A stretch of 64,000 bases of DNA, from contig JALGQZ010000003.1 of the NCBI GenBank assembly GCA_023105745.1, positions 43,982,185 to 44,046,184 of the forward strand, in the 5' to 3' direction. The position numbers were made by a program, and so were the translations under genes. Below are positions 32,454-46,905 of this stretch, one piece after another. The notes beneath the pieces are model-generated. The model was not told the origin of the DNA and did no database searches. It saw only the letters and a list, made by a program, of their open reading frames with translations. This stretch comes from Austropuccinia psidii. Lineage: Eukaryota > Basidiomycota > Pucciniomycetes > Pucciniales > Sphaerophragmiaceae. Every line of letters starts with the position of its first letter. Position 1 is the first letter of the stretch.

Positions 32454-34500
32454 ATTTTGAAGATATAAATTCCTTCAGAAGAATGGGATAATTAATAATG
32501 AATAATATCTTAAAGTCATTTTCTAAATCTTATTTCAAATTTCTAATAATGATATGAGTAAGCTGTTATCTGGATAATTAAGAATAGAAAATAGTGAGAT
32601 CAATGTGATAAATTCTCATCAACTAGATTATTGATTTTTAATCTTGATCTCATTTATTCATAAAGAGAAGTTATAATTATTCACACAAAAAAATTACCTA
32701 AATTAGAATTGGAAAACCGTTAAAAATAGAAACAAAAATCTGATGTACATAGGTTTTGTGAGTAGGTATTTCTGTTACAGATATCTTATTGAATTGACAT
32801 CAATTTGAAATCAAGTTCTTAATTGAAAGCTGAACATATCTCTGTGCCTTCAATAATTATAAAACTTTCTATTTTAAGCTTCATTTAATTTAAAAAGAAA
32901 CTATTATTAGTCAAACATAATATTTTATGAAAGAAGCTCCTTAAATCAAAAACCATACATAATTTTCAATTTTAATCAGGAAAATCAAAAAAGTAGAATA
33001 TGAGCTTATAATGATAGATATTTTTTTGATGACATTTGAAAATATTTTACTTCAATCTGTGTCATTAATAAGAAGGTTCTTAATTTATAGCTTCTTCAAT
33101 GATTCTTTCTATTTGAACATTTCATTTTCACTATGATGGTTTTTCAGTTTATATATATAATTTTGGCTTATTGTGAAGTAATATTTTTACAATTATTTGA
33201 AGATATCAAAATTTCTCAAAGGCTCACATCATCAGTATATTCTTGAATAATTTTGAGATTTTCTTTTATATGTGACCCCCTCCTCCAAAATTTCTATTTA
33301 TTGAGAATTTTTGTTGATATCCTTCATAAAAAACACCACTTTTTTTATTTATTTCTTATACATTTTCATTTTCTTGTTAATTTATAATTTTACATTTTTT
33401 ACCTTGTGTTAAAATTAACAATAAAAAGATAAGAGAAGAAAATAATCTATATATATAAATTTATCACATATATTTTTGGTATTTCTTTCATTCTTGATAA
33501 GGAAAAACATATTTTAATTGTGTATTTCTCAAATTTCATATTTGAAATATTATTCAATATTTTAGAATAATAGATTTTTTATGATAATATTAAAAGTTCA
33601 TTGAGGATACTCATCAATGAATTAATTCATGATTGATGATGAATTATTTTGTTTCACAATCATATCCACACCTTATACTGGAAAAATGGTTTATTATCTT
33701 GTATTTGAAATGAAGGAATTAGAGTGTGATCTTCATTGCATTAATTAAGCTAAATATAAAATTAGACTTCCCACAATGATATATCCCAAATCTTTCAAGC
33801 TGAGAAAACTTGAATGCAATTTGGAAATTTCGATGTCAGTCAAAAATATCATTCAATGATCTGGTAGTTTAATATATTCTAAAAAGGCTTAAAAGCTATT
33901 AATAAGAGACTGGAGTATTATTTCTTGGTATTCAACTTCAAAGCTTATTTATATTAAGGTAAAGATACCATAGCTTGAAGGAAAAGGTTGCATATGTGTA
34001 ATTTCTAAGTCCATTAAAGAAAAATCATAAACAGGAAATATTGAAATTATTAAAATTTTCTCTCTTGATTAATTGAAAGAAATGATCACTTTATCAATAG
34101 AAACAGAGGAATCAATTTAGTATAATTACAATCTCTTAAGAAATGTAAACTAGGTGAAATTTAGCCAAGTCAGACTACTTTTCCCTGTAGCCTATGTAGG
34201 CAAAAGCCTGGACAAAATTGATTAAAATATCTTTGAGTCATATAGAATATTCCTCTTTAAAAGGAATCCTCTAAAATTTCAATATTTAAATATCCTCATG
34301 CATCTATATAGCTGAATGCACAGAATGTATTCTTGTTTGTTAAGATTCTATTTAAGTTAAGTGTATTGTGACTTCCTATTCCAAATATAATATTTAAATA
34401 TCTATTATCAGAATTAATTACTTTATTCAAAAGGATGAGAATTTATAATACTAAATAGAGACATAACTCAAATGATATTCATAATATAAATATTATCAAT
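32454..34500. other. AT-rich sequence, no gene seen
   Basis: Very AT-rich, no open frame above 60 codons. Possibly the decayed interior of the element to which the E2 LTR belonged, but no protein motif is visible. Confidence 0.5.
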
Positions 34501-34953
34501 TGTGACCCTTGAGGGTATATAAGAAATACCCATAAAGCAATGAAAAATTTCTTTTCTGGTTGGTTGACTCATTAACCGAAATATAAGTTAGTCTTAAAGC
34601 AAAACAAAAGTGATCTTATTATATATTTTTTTGGGTACTCAAATTTATAAATATTATGTCATATTTTAACTTCGTACAAAAATAAAACTAAGGTAACCCC
34701 ATTGTGTGTTATAAAAAGATCAGGTTATTTTGGAATTTATCATACTATACAGAATCTTGAAAAGCACTTCTCCAAATTTAGATAATTCTAGAAATTTCAG
34801 AAATGGTTAATTTAAAATTCAAATTAAATCTACATATTTTCAGGTTGAGTCTATTATGAAGCTACTAAATATTTTTTACAAGATCTAACTATGAGTGTTA
34901 AATGGATAAACATAAGTCACAATATTGGTTATAATGGTTTTGGGTATTCAATA
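34501..34953 (+). repeat. Fragment of the 2.15-kb solo-LTR family
   Basis: Starts TGTGACCC and follows the beginning of the LTRs at 54170 and 61683: ATACCCATAA, then AATATTATGTCATxTT, then a GGTGTTA-like block. It is diverged, and similarity fades before the LTR of copy B starts at 34954. Confidence 0.55.
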
Positions 34954-36395
34954 TGAGCTTATAGTGGTGGTGAGTTGTTCGCATGTGACTCAAAACCAGA
35001 GAACAAGCATGACCACCAAAATTCCATAAACAAATGGTAGAGAAGAATACCATCAAGAATTGAATTGAGAAAAAATAACTCATAAACTATATTAAAATGA
35101 AGGGAAAAGTAACCTCTGTTCAAATATATCACTCCCAAAGCCATAGGACAAAGCATAAAAAACTCATCTGGGCTCCAAGGAAAAGCTGAGCATAAACCAT
35201 GATTTTCACCACCCATCTAAAATTCAGAGAAAGAGGCTGAAAACCATCAAATAGGTATTCAATTTGAATCTACAAGTCAGGGCTACCCATTAATACTAGA
35301 TAAATCAAGCTGGAATCAAAACTAAAGAATCTATGGTCAAAATTATATCCAAATAAGGGTGAACAAAATATTCACCTCCCATTTAACTTCTACATTTTTA
35401 GTGTGAGATACCTGAAAAGGGGTCTTTTTGGAATAAGCACAATAAGATATTTTTTGACTTTTTGGTCTATTTCCTCATAACCGATCTAGAGAAAAGGTTG
35501 TGGAGAAAATAAATTCTATATAGGATTTAAGAAAAATATATATTTGAATATTGGAACTTAGAAGTGATATAAAATTAAAATATTGAATTTTAACCATTCC
35601 AAATTATATATGATCATGTAGAACTAATCCAGGGATAAAGAATGAACCAAATTTGTGCTCAGTATCTTACAAACCAATAGATTTGTGGCAGTTTTAAGGT
35701 TAAAATCCCACAGTATGGGCAATACACCACTACTGTGGGATACTATCCCATATCCTTGGATATGGGGTGTCAAATGTACAAAGGAGAATTTTTATACCTC
35801 AGAAAATCATACTTTGGCCTGCATGGGATCCCCATACAGGATCTGTACAGAAATATACATGTCATACATGTCAGAAGCAGGCTATGTTGTCCCCAATCAA
35901 AATGTTTCACCCTGTATTGGTGAAAACTGACCAAATGTGACTTCAAAACAAAATATGATCTCAATATAGGGTATAAAATGCATGTATTAACCACAAGCCT
36001 GTCCTTGGAGGTGATAAAATATTCACTCCTCCTAATGGGTATAGATTAATGGTCCTTCCAACCAATTTCAGGATAAAAAGTGACCTTCCTCTGTCCAAAA
36101 GAGGAGTCTCCGTCCTTTCCATAAATTACTGTGTAATAAAACTGTTTACCAACAGTGATACTTATGAATAATAACCAGGTATAGCTATAATACTAATTAT
36201 TTTAGTATTCATTATAATAATTCAAGTGATAAAGCTGCACCCAGGGCTTTCAATAGCGCTTGCCACTACTATTCTTTTATAGTAAAGCCCCGAAGATCTA
36301 TTATGAACTAACTTTATAACCTATTACCCATGTCACAGTCATAGTTGAAGTTGTAAATACTCTTCTTAATACTTCATCATAGACTCAGTCTGACA
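34954..36395 (+). repeat. 5' LTR of copy B
   Basis: Begins TGAGC and ends CTGACA. Aligns along its whole length to 45482-46905, including CCACTACTGTGGGATACTAT (35730) and AATAAAGCTGCACCCAGG-like sequence near 36230. Short frames inside are not genes. Confidence 0.7.
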
Positions 36396-36415
36396 TTTTT
36401 GGGGCATGGCCATGG
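36396..36415 (+). promoter_or_regulatory. Candidate primer binding site of copy B
   Basis: TTTTTGGGGCATGGCCATGG follows the LTR end CTGACA. It shares TTTGGxGGCATGGCC with the site after the E1 LTR (9873-9890), supporting use of the same tRNA by two LTR families. Confidence 0.5.
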
Positions 36416-39400
36416 TTTTTACCTTACCTTTGGACTTTTTGACATAAAATTGAGTTTTTTTCTCTTATTTTAAATTTGAATTATTATTATTTTTAGCATA
36501 AAACTAGCTCAAGAAATAAGAATATATAAAATTTCATATATCATGATTTTTTTCAGTGGTATATAGATCATATACTACTGGTGTTTTATGCATTTTTATG
36601 CATTTTTGACTTGGTTGATTATAATTCAAATACCACAGTGTTCTTTGAGTATGTTTTTGATATATGAAAGAAAAACCTTAAATTATTATTTTGTAATTAG
36701 AAGAATACTTCTTTACTGTAAATAACAGTCTCAGAAGCGTCGTTGGACATATTGATAAGCTCAATTGTCCATTACATGACCACTGTTAAGACTTTTCTTG
36801 TTAATTACAAGGGAATCTGTGTGATATTGGGGATACAAAAGTAAGCCATATATCCAGGAAACAGTCTTTTGAGATATAATTAATGATCTCAATAATACAT
36901 CATAATAATGGGGTACAATACACATACATATTGTACCAGAAGGCATTCTTATGAGTGCAAACAGAATAATAAGAGTTTTGGTGACATAAGACCTCATTTC
37001 TGTTTCAGTGGAAGAAAATTCAATGCCACTAGATACCAACTCACAGATTGATAAAAAAATTTCACCCTAAGACACAGAAGCTGTGGTATTCCATACCATT
37101 AGTATCAGTTTCAAGCTTATCAATAGAAAAATAGTAAAACAAATAGAAAAGAAACGAATTTCAAAAATTAACATGGCAAAGATTTTGAAAGTTAAAAGTC
37201 TCAATTTTATTCTTCAAATATTCTCTAAACCAATAATAAACCTCAATTATATTTTTAAGAAACTCAATAGGACCAACAGTTTTGAGAGTGAATAAAAACT
37301 GAAAAAGAGGTAGCACTACAGACAAAGTTGAAATCCCATGCTAAAAAGCAAAACCTTCCTGTCTCAGTTGAAAAGAAGGAGCTATTTACCTATGGATTGA
37401 TCATTTAGCTGGTTGAAGCCACACTAAATACAAACCCCAAACATGTTTCATAAAAGGTATTTTTCTGGAATATATAGGCAGATCTAGTAATATTTTGGAT
37501 TTTTCATGCAAAATTGGGTGAATTTTTTGGATGATTCAGGAATAATGAAGAAAATTCTGGAATATTTCAGAAGAATTATGAATTTTTGAAGATAAAAGAA
37601 GAAAACCAAAAATAATAAATAAATAAATAAATTTCAATGTGTACCCAGAAAACAAATTATGCACAACATTTGTACATGTTACAGCTACACATTTTACACT
37701 GCTATACAATACACAGCCACAAGTAAAGTAAAATTACAGAAGAATTTCATGCACCTTGAAAAATCCTCAGGTGAAGAATGATCTTTTGGTTACCATAAAA
37801 ACTCACATGGTTGCTCCAAGCTAGGAAATTTTTAGCCCCACAAGTATATGAGAACATGCATGAATGGAGTTTTTTGCAGAAGAATTTCAATTCAAATAGT
37901 ATATAATCACACAATTTCTCCACCTTATTTCATAATCAATAAAATTATGCAATTCAATTGAGTTAAGCTCAATACAGCTATATCTTGGAGCACAGAATCA
38001 TAAATCTATTTTCTCCACCTTGATTAAATTAAAAAATACCTTAAGGATATGCAAGGAAAGTACTTTTTTTCAAGAACAAATGTTTTCTTAGTAATAAATA
38101 AGGTAAAATTCAAGAAAATAATGCAATTTATGCATGGAATGAGGACATTCTGAAATAAACTCACCAGAAATATTATCTCAAAGATGTGTATCAAAATCAA
38201 AATTAGTGATGAAAGAACCAGAAAAGCTAAAGATAATACTTTATTCACCTTTTTTCTTGAAATTCAATGGAGATAATCTCAACAATGAGTTTTGTATTTT
38301 CCTCACCTTTTCTGCGACCAAGAAAACATCACCATCTTAATTCTCTCAAAGGTTGAATCTTAGCAGAAATCAGTTCACTTTAGAGAAAGTGTATTTTCAC
38401 CACTTTGTCCACAAATAGAAACTCTCACCAGAAAAATTATCCCCATTAACTAACATGAGTTTGATAAAAAAAGAACCACCAGCATAATTATATCAGAAAA
38501 CATGTAACAAAGTCACCAGCCAAATTCTCTCAAACATATCATATGACTAGAAGAAAGTTCAATTTTCAGGAGTGGTACTTTCTTGACTATTTTGGCAGAA
38601 ATAAAATATCACCAGAAAAGATATCTCAATAAAATCAAATGATTTTTATAATAAAAAGAGCACCAGAAATATTCTCTGAGAAATATAATGTGGTACCACA
38701 AAACTACATGTCTCAACAGCTGAAACCTCTCAAGTATCAATTTTTCCAGGTACCCTGTTTTGAGAAGCTCTATGGAAGCCAAAAAAGTATGAATAAAGGT
38801 CCTCTCTCCCTTAATTTTTCCAATAATCATGAAGAAAGTTCCCACTATCCAGGATCAGAACCATCCCTGAACTAGAAGGATATCTAGAGTAGTATTGATT
38901 TCTTTTTAGTCATGGCAATCTAATTAGCCTTGCTCAGTAGCATAGTATTATTAAAATAGGATTAGTATGAAAATAGCTGAAAGCGTAGTAGTATAATGGT
39001 AATTAAAGTTTAGTAGCCTCTCTCAGAAGCTTAGTATATTCCAAAAACAGTAATAGTGATATAAACTAAGTATTAAAAACATGATTCAAGAAATATTATT
39101 AGAATCAAATGCAATAGCTTTATCCTTAGTATCAATATTAAAAAAATAATTATGAAAAACATAAAGCCATAATATATATGTATATATATATATTTTTATT
39201 CCTCTTACTACAATAACAGAAAATCTTATTCATCATAGTAATAATAAATAGAGCTTTAAATAAGAGTTTTTAATTTCATGTTATTTATAGGTCTGATTCA
39301 GAGACTACTTATAAGTCCTCTCTATTGGTTAAAGCCAAATTTTTCATTTTATTTTGTGATTCTCTGTAGGCTGACTATTCAGTATTATTTTTAGGGAAAG

Positions 39401-39495
39401 CCAATACACCTTAGCACCAATGGTTATCGGACAATTCTGAAATTCAAAACAAACTGACCAATAATACCCCCTCAAGGTACAGCCTTATTTTTTTT
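36416..39495 (+). other. Leader of copy B, no gene supported
   Basis: About 3 kb before gag. From 38366 onward it matches 1-1160 of copy A. 36416-38365 has no counterpart in the window. Small frames at 37083-37295 (plus), 37039-36761 and 38248-38024 (minus) lack domains. Confidence 0.5.
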
Positions 39496-41800
39496 TACAC
39501 CAAAAGGAGTTTGCACAATGTTCAAGAGGGAAAAGGAAAGGGGCACAGTGAAACCCTCATATCCAACAAAAGGTGGACACAAATTGCCACTCAGAGGGCT
39601 AGAAAACCACAAACCTCTGCGTCAACACAAGGTAAACCAACCTTGATAACTTTTGCAGGAAGAACTACCATAACTAATTTAGTTGTAACCTCTAAAGGAA
39701 AATTTCCTAAAAAAGCTGCACATAAATTTCCACAAGGCACAGTAAAAGGTATATACCCTCAGAATAGAAAGTTTTTTACTTCTTCCAAAAACCAATAAAA
39801 TGTGCCCTGTACACCTGAGGAACCAGCCAGAGGAAAGACCAGAACTGTTCAGAACAAGACAATCAGGGTCTTGAAATAATAATGGATGCCTGAAAACTCA
39901 GGGGAATAATGCCTACACTGCCATTAACCTTCTGATTTAACAAGGACCTTAAACCAGATGAATGGAAGGGTATATATCAAGCTCTTCAGCTCCACAAACC
40001 TCCCAAAGATTTAACCTAATGGAGCATGTAGAAAAAGAGGATCAACCTATAATTACACTGGGAAGAACTTGGAGCAGGCTTCTAGAAGATATGTCTCAAG
40101 GGGATACCCTTTAAAGACCTTATGATAATAGCCAAAGGGTGGAATACCAACAGGAATTTCAGACTCCTGGACAATAGATCAGCCAGGATAAGGAGGAAGC
40201 AAGCCACTATCAAAGAAATAGAAGAAACGTTGAGCCAGAAATAGCATACACTGACTCCTTTAGGCTCACAAGGAGTGGTAAGCCAACCAGACTCCCCAGT
40301 GGCTTCAAACCACTCAAGAAATAGAAGATCAGTGGCCAAGGGTCACCATGATTCAAAATCCCAGGTAGTTTCCAGGAGAAGACAAGGATGAAAGAGAAAT
40401 AGCAAGACTTATTTAAACCAGAGGCATAAAGAGTCAGACTGATTTATCCAGAAGCTGTTTGACTTGGTGAGAAAAGTGCACAAGAGCCAGAAATAATTGT
40501 AAATACTCCTGATAGAATTAGTAGCCCTACTATTGGAAATAATATCACTTTAAGAGTGCAAATAATGTTGTTACAACTGAGAGTAAAATTAACAGTAATG
40601 AAATTTGGCTATAAATGTCCCAATCTTCAGAACAAACCCAAAAATTGTTTGGACGACTCAATGAAGATATGTCAAGGTTACAAGAGGTACATACCTTACC
40701 AACCAAAACTATTCTTACTTTTCAAGAGGACTATACCAAATTGAGTAAAGCCTCAGAATAAAGCAAAAAGAGACTAAATCAAGTCTTACAGGAGCAGTAT
40801 CACTGCAAGAGGGACAGGGAATATCTAGATCCAGACATGAACATATTTTCCAATGTCTTGCAAAGCATAAAACCCCAAACACAGAGCCATATCTTTGGCA
40901 ACAGTCCATACCTCCAAGAAGACGTCAAACCAGATTCCTTGTTGGAAATAAGAAAGGATCCTCATCACAATACCAAGATGGAGATAAAAATTAAATTATT
41001 GAGGGAAGGGAGCACTGAAGCAACTTCCAGAAGTCAAAAGATTGCCAAAATTATCTGGTGTACAAGGATATGATCATATGAAACTATTTTATGATATTTA
41101 CGGATTCTTCAACCAATGTGCCAAATATACCAGACTACTTCATAATTGCCAGACTCAGCACAAAACTCAAAGGACATGCTTTGTTTTGGTAAATGTAAAT
41201 TAAAGAAATTCATTGCAGAAGAAACTGGCCATGGTGGAGGACTCAGATATTCCAAAAGTAAATTAATGGTACTTGGATATGAAAAATCTCATCCCATTTG
41301 AGAATGACAAATAATCAGTGGAAAAAGACCCTTATTATTGGTATCTGAAACAGTCTGAAAGACCTAAAGCCATTTATCCTCATTTGGACATTCAAATGAG
41401 GAATCAAAAACTCTTTACACAGATTATAGAAGAACTAGAAAATGGGATAAAGTGAAAGTGCAAAAGAGGATTCACCCTAGATTATATTGCCAACACCTTA
41501 CACAAAGTAAGGAAGAGGAAAAATATTGAGCAGTATTCCCCATCAAAAGGCAACAGTTTTAGAAAGGAAAAGCTTTTCAGGGTTTACAACAAGGATAAAC
41601 CCAGAGAAAGGGTGGCAGAAGGCCTCAAGGAAAAAAAACTCCTGTAAGAATTGTGGATCCACAGACCACTATGCCAACTACTGTCCAAAGGAAAAGAGAA
41701 AATGTATTTCATTGAAAAATTCCCAGAAGAAGAATCTTACTCTTACTATATGGGTGTTTCCATCAGAGAAAACTCTGATGATGACAAAGACCAAATAGAA
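39496..41800 (+). pseudogene. gag remnant of copy B
   Basis: Same broken gag as copy A with the same overall pattern of interruptions. Open pieces lie at 39511-39798, 40556-40744, 40837-41073 and 41526-41798. The zinc knuckle near 41645 is intact here as CCHC (CKNCGSTDHYANYC), unlike copy A, showing that A has lost a ligand since the two separated. No functional product is expected. Confidence 0.75.
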
Positions 41801-44800
41801 GAATTACTACTGGCATACCAAAAGGACTCCCAGATAGAAATTCAGGAAATACAGTTGAAAGAAGGATTAATACAACACACTGCCACTAAAAATTTGTGCA
41901 AACATACACAAGATGTACAAGAATTTCTGGTTGTACCAAAAAAAGGAATGCCTTCTATTCATTTTAAAGCCACTAAAAGGACTTTTTGTGTTGACAATGC
42001 TCAAAGCCTATTTATCGTTGATAGTGGTGCACACGTCTCAATATTGTCAAAAAAACTGTTTAGAAAAGCACTTCCCAAATTGGGAAAAGAAACTCTTGCC
42101 AACCAAAGAAAGAACCTTCAAGAGTTAATCAGGAAAAATGACCTCTGTGGTGACTATTATCAAAGAGATGATAATACCATATAGAAAAGGTGAAATAAGA
42201 CTCAACCCAAAGTTTGTAGTTCTTGAAGATGACCATATCCAGGGATTCCTATTAGGAACAGATTACCCATGGATGGATGTAATTGATATTTACAACAGTA
42301 AAAAAAGGCACATTAACATAGATACCAGAAAGGAAAAGAAACGTCCACTTGGTATATACCAATTTTCTAGCCAAGATCCCTTGGAATAATTTCTGAATTA
42401 TTTCAAAAAGGGGACATTCAGTTTCAACCTAACCAATAGACAGAAACACAGTCTACTAAAATCCCTGAGGAAGAACAGGCAAGCTCTTTCAATAGAAGAA
42501 AAACTCTTTGGAAAGGTTAGAGGCCATGATATAAAATTCTATCTGGAGGTGGAAAAATCCTGTGCACCCATGCTGAAAAGACCTCCATTTTTAGAAAGTT
42601 TGGAAACTAGGAAAAGAATTGAAAAACATATCAATGAACTCTTAGATATGGATTTCACTAGAAAAAATTTGACATAATAAAATAGTGGAGTTAACCACAC
42701 GTTTCCTATTCACTTTTCATGATGGCAAATGCAGATTGTGTAAAGACTTCAGAGCATTGAACAGCTACACAAAGCCTGACAGTTACCATATAACAAGGAT
42801 ACCAAATGCCCTAGGGAAACTGAAAAAAGCCAAATAAATTACAAAGATTGATTGTGTGAAAGGTTGTCACCATAATGGAGTTGAAAAAAATCCATAAAAC
42901 TGCACACAAGTATGTGCCATATGGGCATATATGAGTATACAAGGATTCCATATGTCATAAAAAATGCACCAGCCCACTTCCAAAGGATGATGGACACAAT
43001 ATTTTAACAGGAAATATTGAAAGACTGGATGGTGGTATACACAAATGATATCATAATATATTTAGAGAAATGGGAAGACCATGTGCAATACATAGATAGA
43101 GGTTTGAGTAAGTTCACACCCAATATTCTGGAAATTTCACTTAAAAAAGTTGAATTTTGGCAAACAAGAACTATTTTAACTAGGAAATAAAGTCTCAGGC
43201 CTTAGCTTGGCCATAGACCAAAATAATGTGGCAGAAATACTGCAGAAGAAAGTACCAAAGAACATCAAGGAAATGGAATCTTTCCTTATATTTTTTAGCT
43301 ACTACAGAAACAATATCAAAGGTTTTGCCCACATAACTAGCAGCTTATATATGTCATGTTTAAAAGATGTAGATTTTGAGATTAACACCAAAAGTAGATA
43401 TTCATATGAGAGGATGAAGCATGAACTTACTCATGCACCTGTCCTTGTGCTACATAATTTTGAGCTACCATTCAAGATTCATATAGATTCAGCTTGCATT
43501 CAATGATTGGAAGCATCTGTGCGCCAAAGAAAATTTCTAGATGGAGAGCCTAGAGAAGTGGTAATCTGTTATATCTCCAGTAAACTTGGAGATTCAGAGG
43601 CCAGGTATGCAGCAACTTCAACAGAATGTTTATTTCTGGTATTGAATCTAGCAAAACTCCATTACTATTTGGAGGGTTCAGTCTTTGAAACAAACACAGA
43701 CTTTTATGGACTCAGGCCTTTGCTCAACATGAAGACCACCAATAGGCACATGTTGAGGTGGAAAATAGCCATTCAAGAGTGTAGGGTAAATATGACCATC
43801 ATATTCAAGGAAGGCAAAAGCCATACTCATTATGATGGCCACTGGATAATCTCCAAAGCAATCCAGCTTATGACCCTTAAGTGGAAACCAAGATTTCTAT
43901 CCATTTCATGGGAATAGGTAGGAGGAAAAAGTTCAAATTCTCATAATAGGAACCAGGAAGTGGTAAACCGGATACTAAACATATTTTACCAGAGGAGACA
44001 GAAGCACCCATATCAGGGATAAGTTTCTCTGAGCTCCATAATGAATATTTCATTTCATTTAATATATCTTATGCAAAACACAAACAGTATAGCATAGTAA
44101 TTTTATTCCTTCAGCGAAGGTAAAGGTGCCCAGAGTTGGAATCTCAATTTGAGGAACCTTGGTTGAGGGATTATAAGAGAGATAAAATCCTACTTATAGA
44201 TAGATACCTTTATCACAGGGACAAGCACACCAGTTCCCGCAAAGTGATAGACAGGGAACATTTCTCTCTGATTCCTCAAGAATTCCATGACAGCCCCTGA
44301 TTTGGACCCCTGAGTGAAGATAGGACCAAATAGAGGATAGAAAGAATAGAAAAGCCCAAGAAAGCATGTGAAATAATTAACATGGACTGGGTAACAAGCC
44401 TTGCCTCAGGGGATAACTAGAACCAAGAGTTTTTCCTAGTCATAGTATACAGGTTTAAAAAAGGTTTTGGATGCATTTCATGCCACAAAGAGGATACAGA
44501 TATGAATACAGAATTGTTATTCTGGAATAAAATCATAGCTACTTGTGGAGTACCTAAGGCCATCATTAGTGATAGAGAACCCAAATTAACATCAAAATTC
44601 TGGACCAACCTCTATGATATGTTTGGGACTGAAATTTCATTTTCTACAGCTTACCATCCACATAAATATGGAATAGCTGAAAGGATGATCAAAACAATGG
44701 AGGACATAATCAAAATATTCCATGCCTATGGAATGGAAAATGAAGATCATGGTGGGTATACCCATGAGCAAGTTACACTTCTTCCAGCTAGAAGAAATTT

Positions 44801-45269
44801 CTTAAAGAACCAGGAGACACTCCACCACAGGAAAATCATCATCTCTAGTAGAGAAAGGGTGGAACCACTTGAAGAAAAATCTTCTGAAAATCTACCTTAC
44901 AGCCAAAGATGTCAATGATATATGGAAGAGAGCATGTGACACAGCTGCAAGATACTTAGCTGAGGCAAAGGAGCATAAAACGCCGAAGTATGAAAAGACC
45001 CACACAGAACCTGACTACTGAAAGGGGATCAGGTCCTGGTGGCTACCTTGAATTTAAAGAATATCAAAGGCCCCAAGACAATGAGGGGCTCATTTGTGGC
45101 AAAATTTACTATAATTAGGTTGATAGGGAAGAATGCAGTTGAGGTCATACTTACAGGGGAATGTTCCAGGAAATACCTTCTTTTCCTGGTGATAATGGTG
45201 AAGCCTTACCACCAGAAAGGACACATAAATTCCCCCAAAGTAACAAGAGTCAAACTTCACAGGACATAG
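41651..45269 (+). pseudogene. pol remnant of copy B (protease, RT, RNase H, integrase)
   Basis: Protease VDSGAHVSILSK near 42022 and a longer open piece 41651-42184. A post-protease segment (42138-42389) is open. RT fragments lie from about 42540, with the catalytic YxDD changed to YTND near 43035, so polymerase activity is lost. The RT thumb and RNase H are at 43207-43506 and 43507-43917, the integrase core at 44502-44918 ([14 protein letters not shown]), and the tail at 45039-45269. The in-frame stops after KAK (near 42833) and EKNP (near 42894) coincide with those of copy A. Confidence 0.8.
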
Positions 45270-45481
45270 TCTAAGTAAAGGAATTCCCTGGCCCAGTAAA
45301 GAAGGTGATAAAGGCCGGGAAGAGCAGCATAAATGGAAGGGACCATAGACAGTACTTGGTTGCATTCAAGAACAAGACAGATGATAAATACAAATGGTTG
45401 GCAGAAGATGCTATATCAGATGGTGACCTCCACCTGAGAATATTCAAAGCCTCTAGAAGGGCTGAAAAGTTTGATAAATTA

Positions 45482-46905
45482 TGAGCATTTATTAGTGGGA
45501 GGGTATGTCAGCCGGGGAAAATGCCAGAGCACAAGCATGACAGCCAAAATACCATATACCAATGGAAGAGTGAAATACTAGAAAAACATGGAGCTGAGCC
45601 AAAACAGCTCAAAAGGTATCACAGGAAAAAGGAAAGTCACCTCTTCCAAAATATACAAGTTCTGTAACCATAGGAAAAAGAATAACAAAGTTATTCAGGC
45701 TCAAAGCAGCTGCTGAGCATAAGCCTTAATTTTTACCTCTGATCTAAAGTCCAGAGAAAGAGGCTGAAACAAATCAAATGGTTATACAAATTGATTCTCT
45801 CAGTAAGGGCTATCCAATGATACTAGCCAAATGAAGTTAGCATAAGAAACATGAAAGCTATGGCAAAGCTTAAGCCCGATAAGGGTGTAAAAAATATTCA
45901 CCTCCCATCTAACGTGTACAGCTTTATTGTAACATTCCTGAAGTAAAGTATTTTTGGAATTGGAAGAATCAGGCCTTTGAAATTTTACCATCCTTTTCCT
46001 CATAAATCATCTAGAACAAAATTTATGGAGAAAAGAAACCCTGTAAAAGATGCAAGAAAAATCCATATCTGAATCATGGAAATTGAAAGTGGCATCACAT
46101 TTCCAAGCTCAATGTTACCCATACCAAATGAGATACCATTGTGTGGACCTAGCTAAGGGCTAAAAAATGAACCAACTTTGAGCCAATTATCTTAAAAACT
46201 GACAAAGGTATGGAACTTTTAAGGTTAAGATCCCACAGTATGGTCAATACACCACTACTGTGGGATACTATCCCATATCATTTAATATGTGGTGTTGATT
46301 CTACAAAGGAGAGTGTTTATCCTTCAATACCTCATGGTTTGGCCTTTATGGGGTCCCCATACAAGATCATTACAGAGTTCTATCTGTCATAAACCTCAGC
46401 AGAAGGCTATATGGTCTCCAAAGGAAAGTTTTCACCCTTTATTTGTGAAAGCTGACAATATGTGGATTCAAAACCACATCTTAGACAAATAAAGGGTATA
46501 TAGGGTGTGTATAAAACACAATAATTTTTGTGGAGATGAGAAAATCTTCACTCCTACTACATGGTAAGGATTAATTGTCCTTGCACCAAATTTCAGGATA
46601 AAAAGGGACCTTCCTCTGCTCAAAAGAGGAATATCCATGCTTCTCTTAATTTCTTATGTAGTAAAACCGTTTACCAGCATTCATATTTTTGTAAAATAAC
46701 AATGTATAATTATAATCTTAATTATGATAATTCAATCAATAAAGCTGCACCCAGGGCTTTCAATAATTCTCACCACAACTGTTTATTCATATTAAAGCCT
46801 TTAAGATCTATTATAAACTTATTTTATCACTTATTATACATTTAAAAGTCATAGTAAAAGCTGTAAATCCTTTTATTATTACTTTATCATAGACTCAGTC
46901 TGAGA
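45482..46905 (+). repeat. 3' LTR of copy B
   Basis: Begins TGAGC and ends at or near 46905 (CTGAGA, where the 5' LTR has CTGACA). Nearly identical to 7145-8470. It abuts the LTR of copy C directly. Confidence 0.75.

Larger units (their letters stand above)
34954..46905 (+). mobile_element. Decayed Ty3/gypsy-like LTR retrotransposon, copy B (about 12 kb)
   Basis: Complete outline of the family seen as copy A: 5' LTR (34954-36395), primer-site motif, long leader, broken gag, broken pol, 3' LTR (45482-46905). The two LTRs are clearly related but diverged (roughly 78 percent by eye over 250 bases), so the insertion is old or the 5' LTR belongs to a different insertion. The 3' part is far closer to copy A than its own LTRs are to each other. 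Confidence 0.75.
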
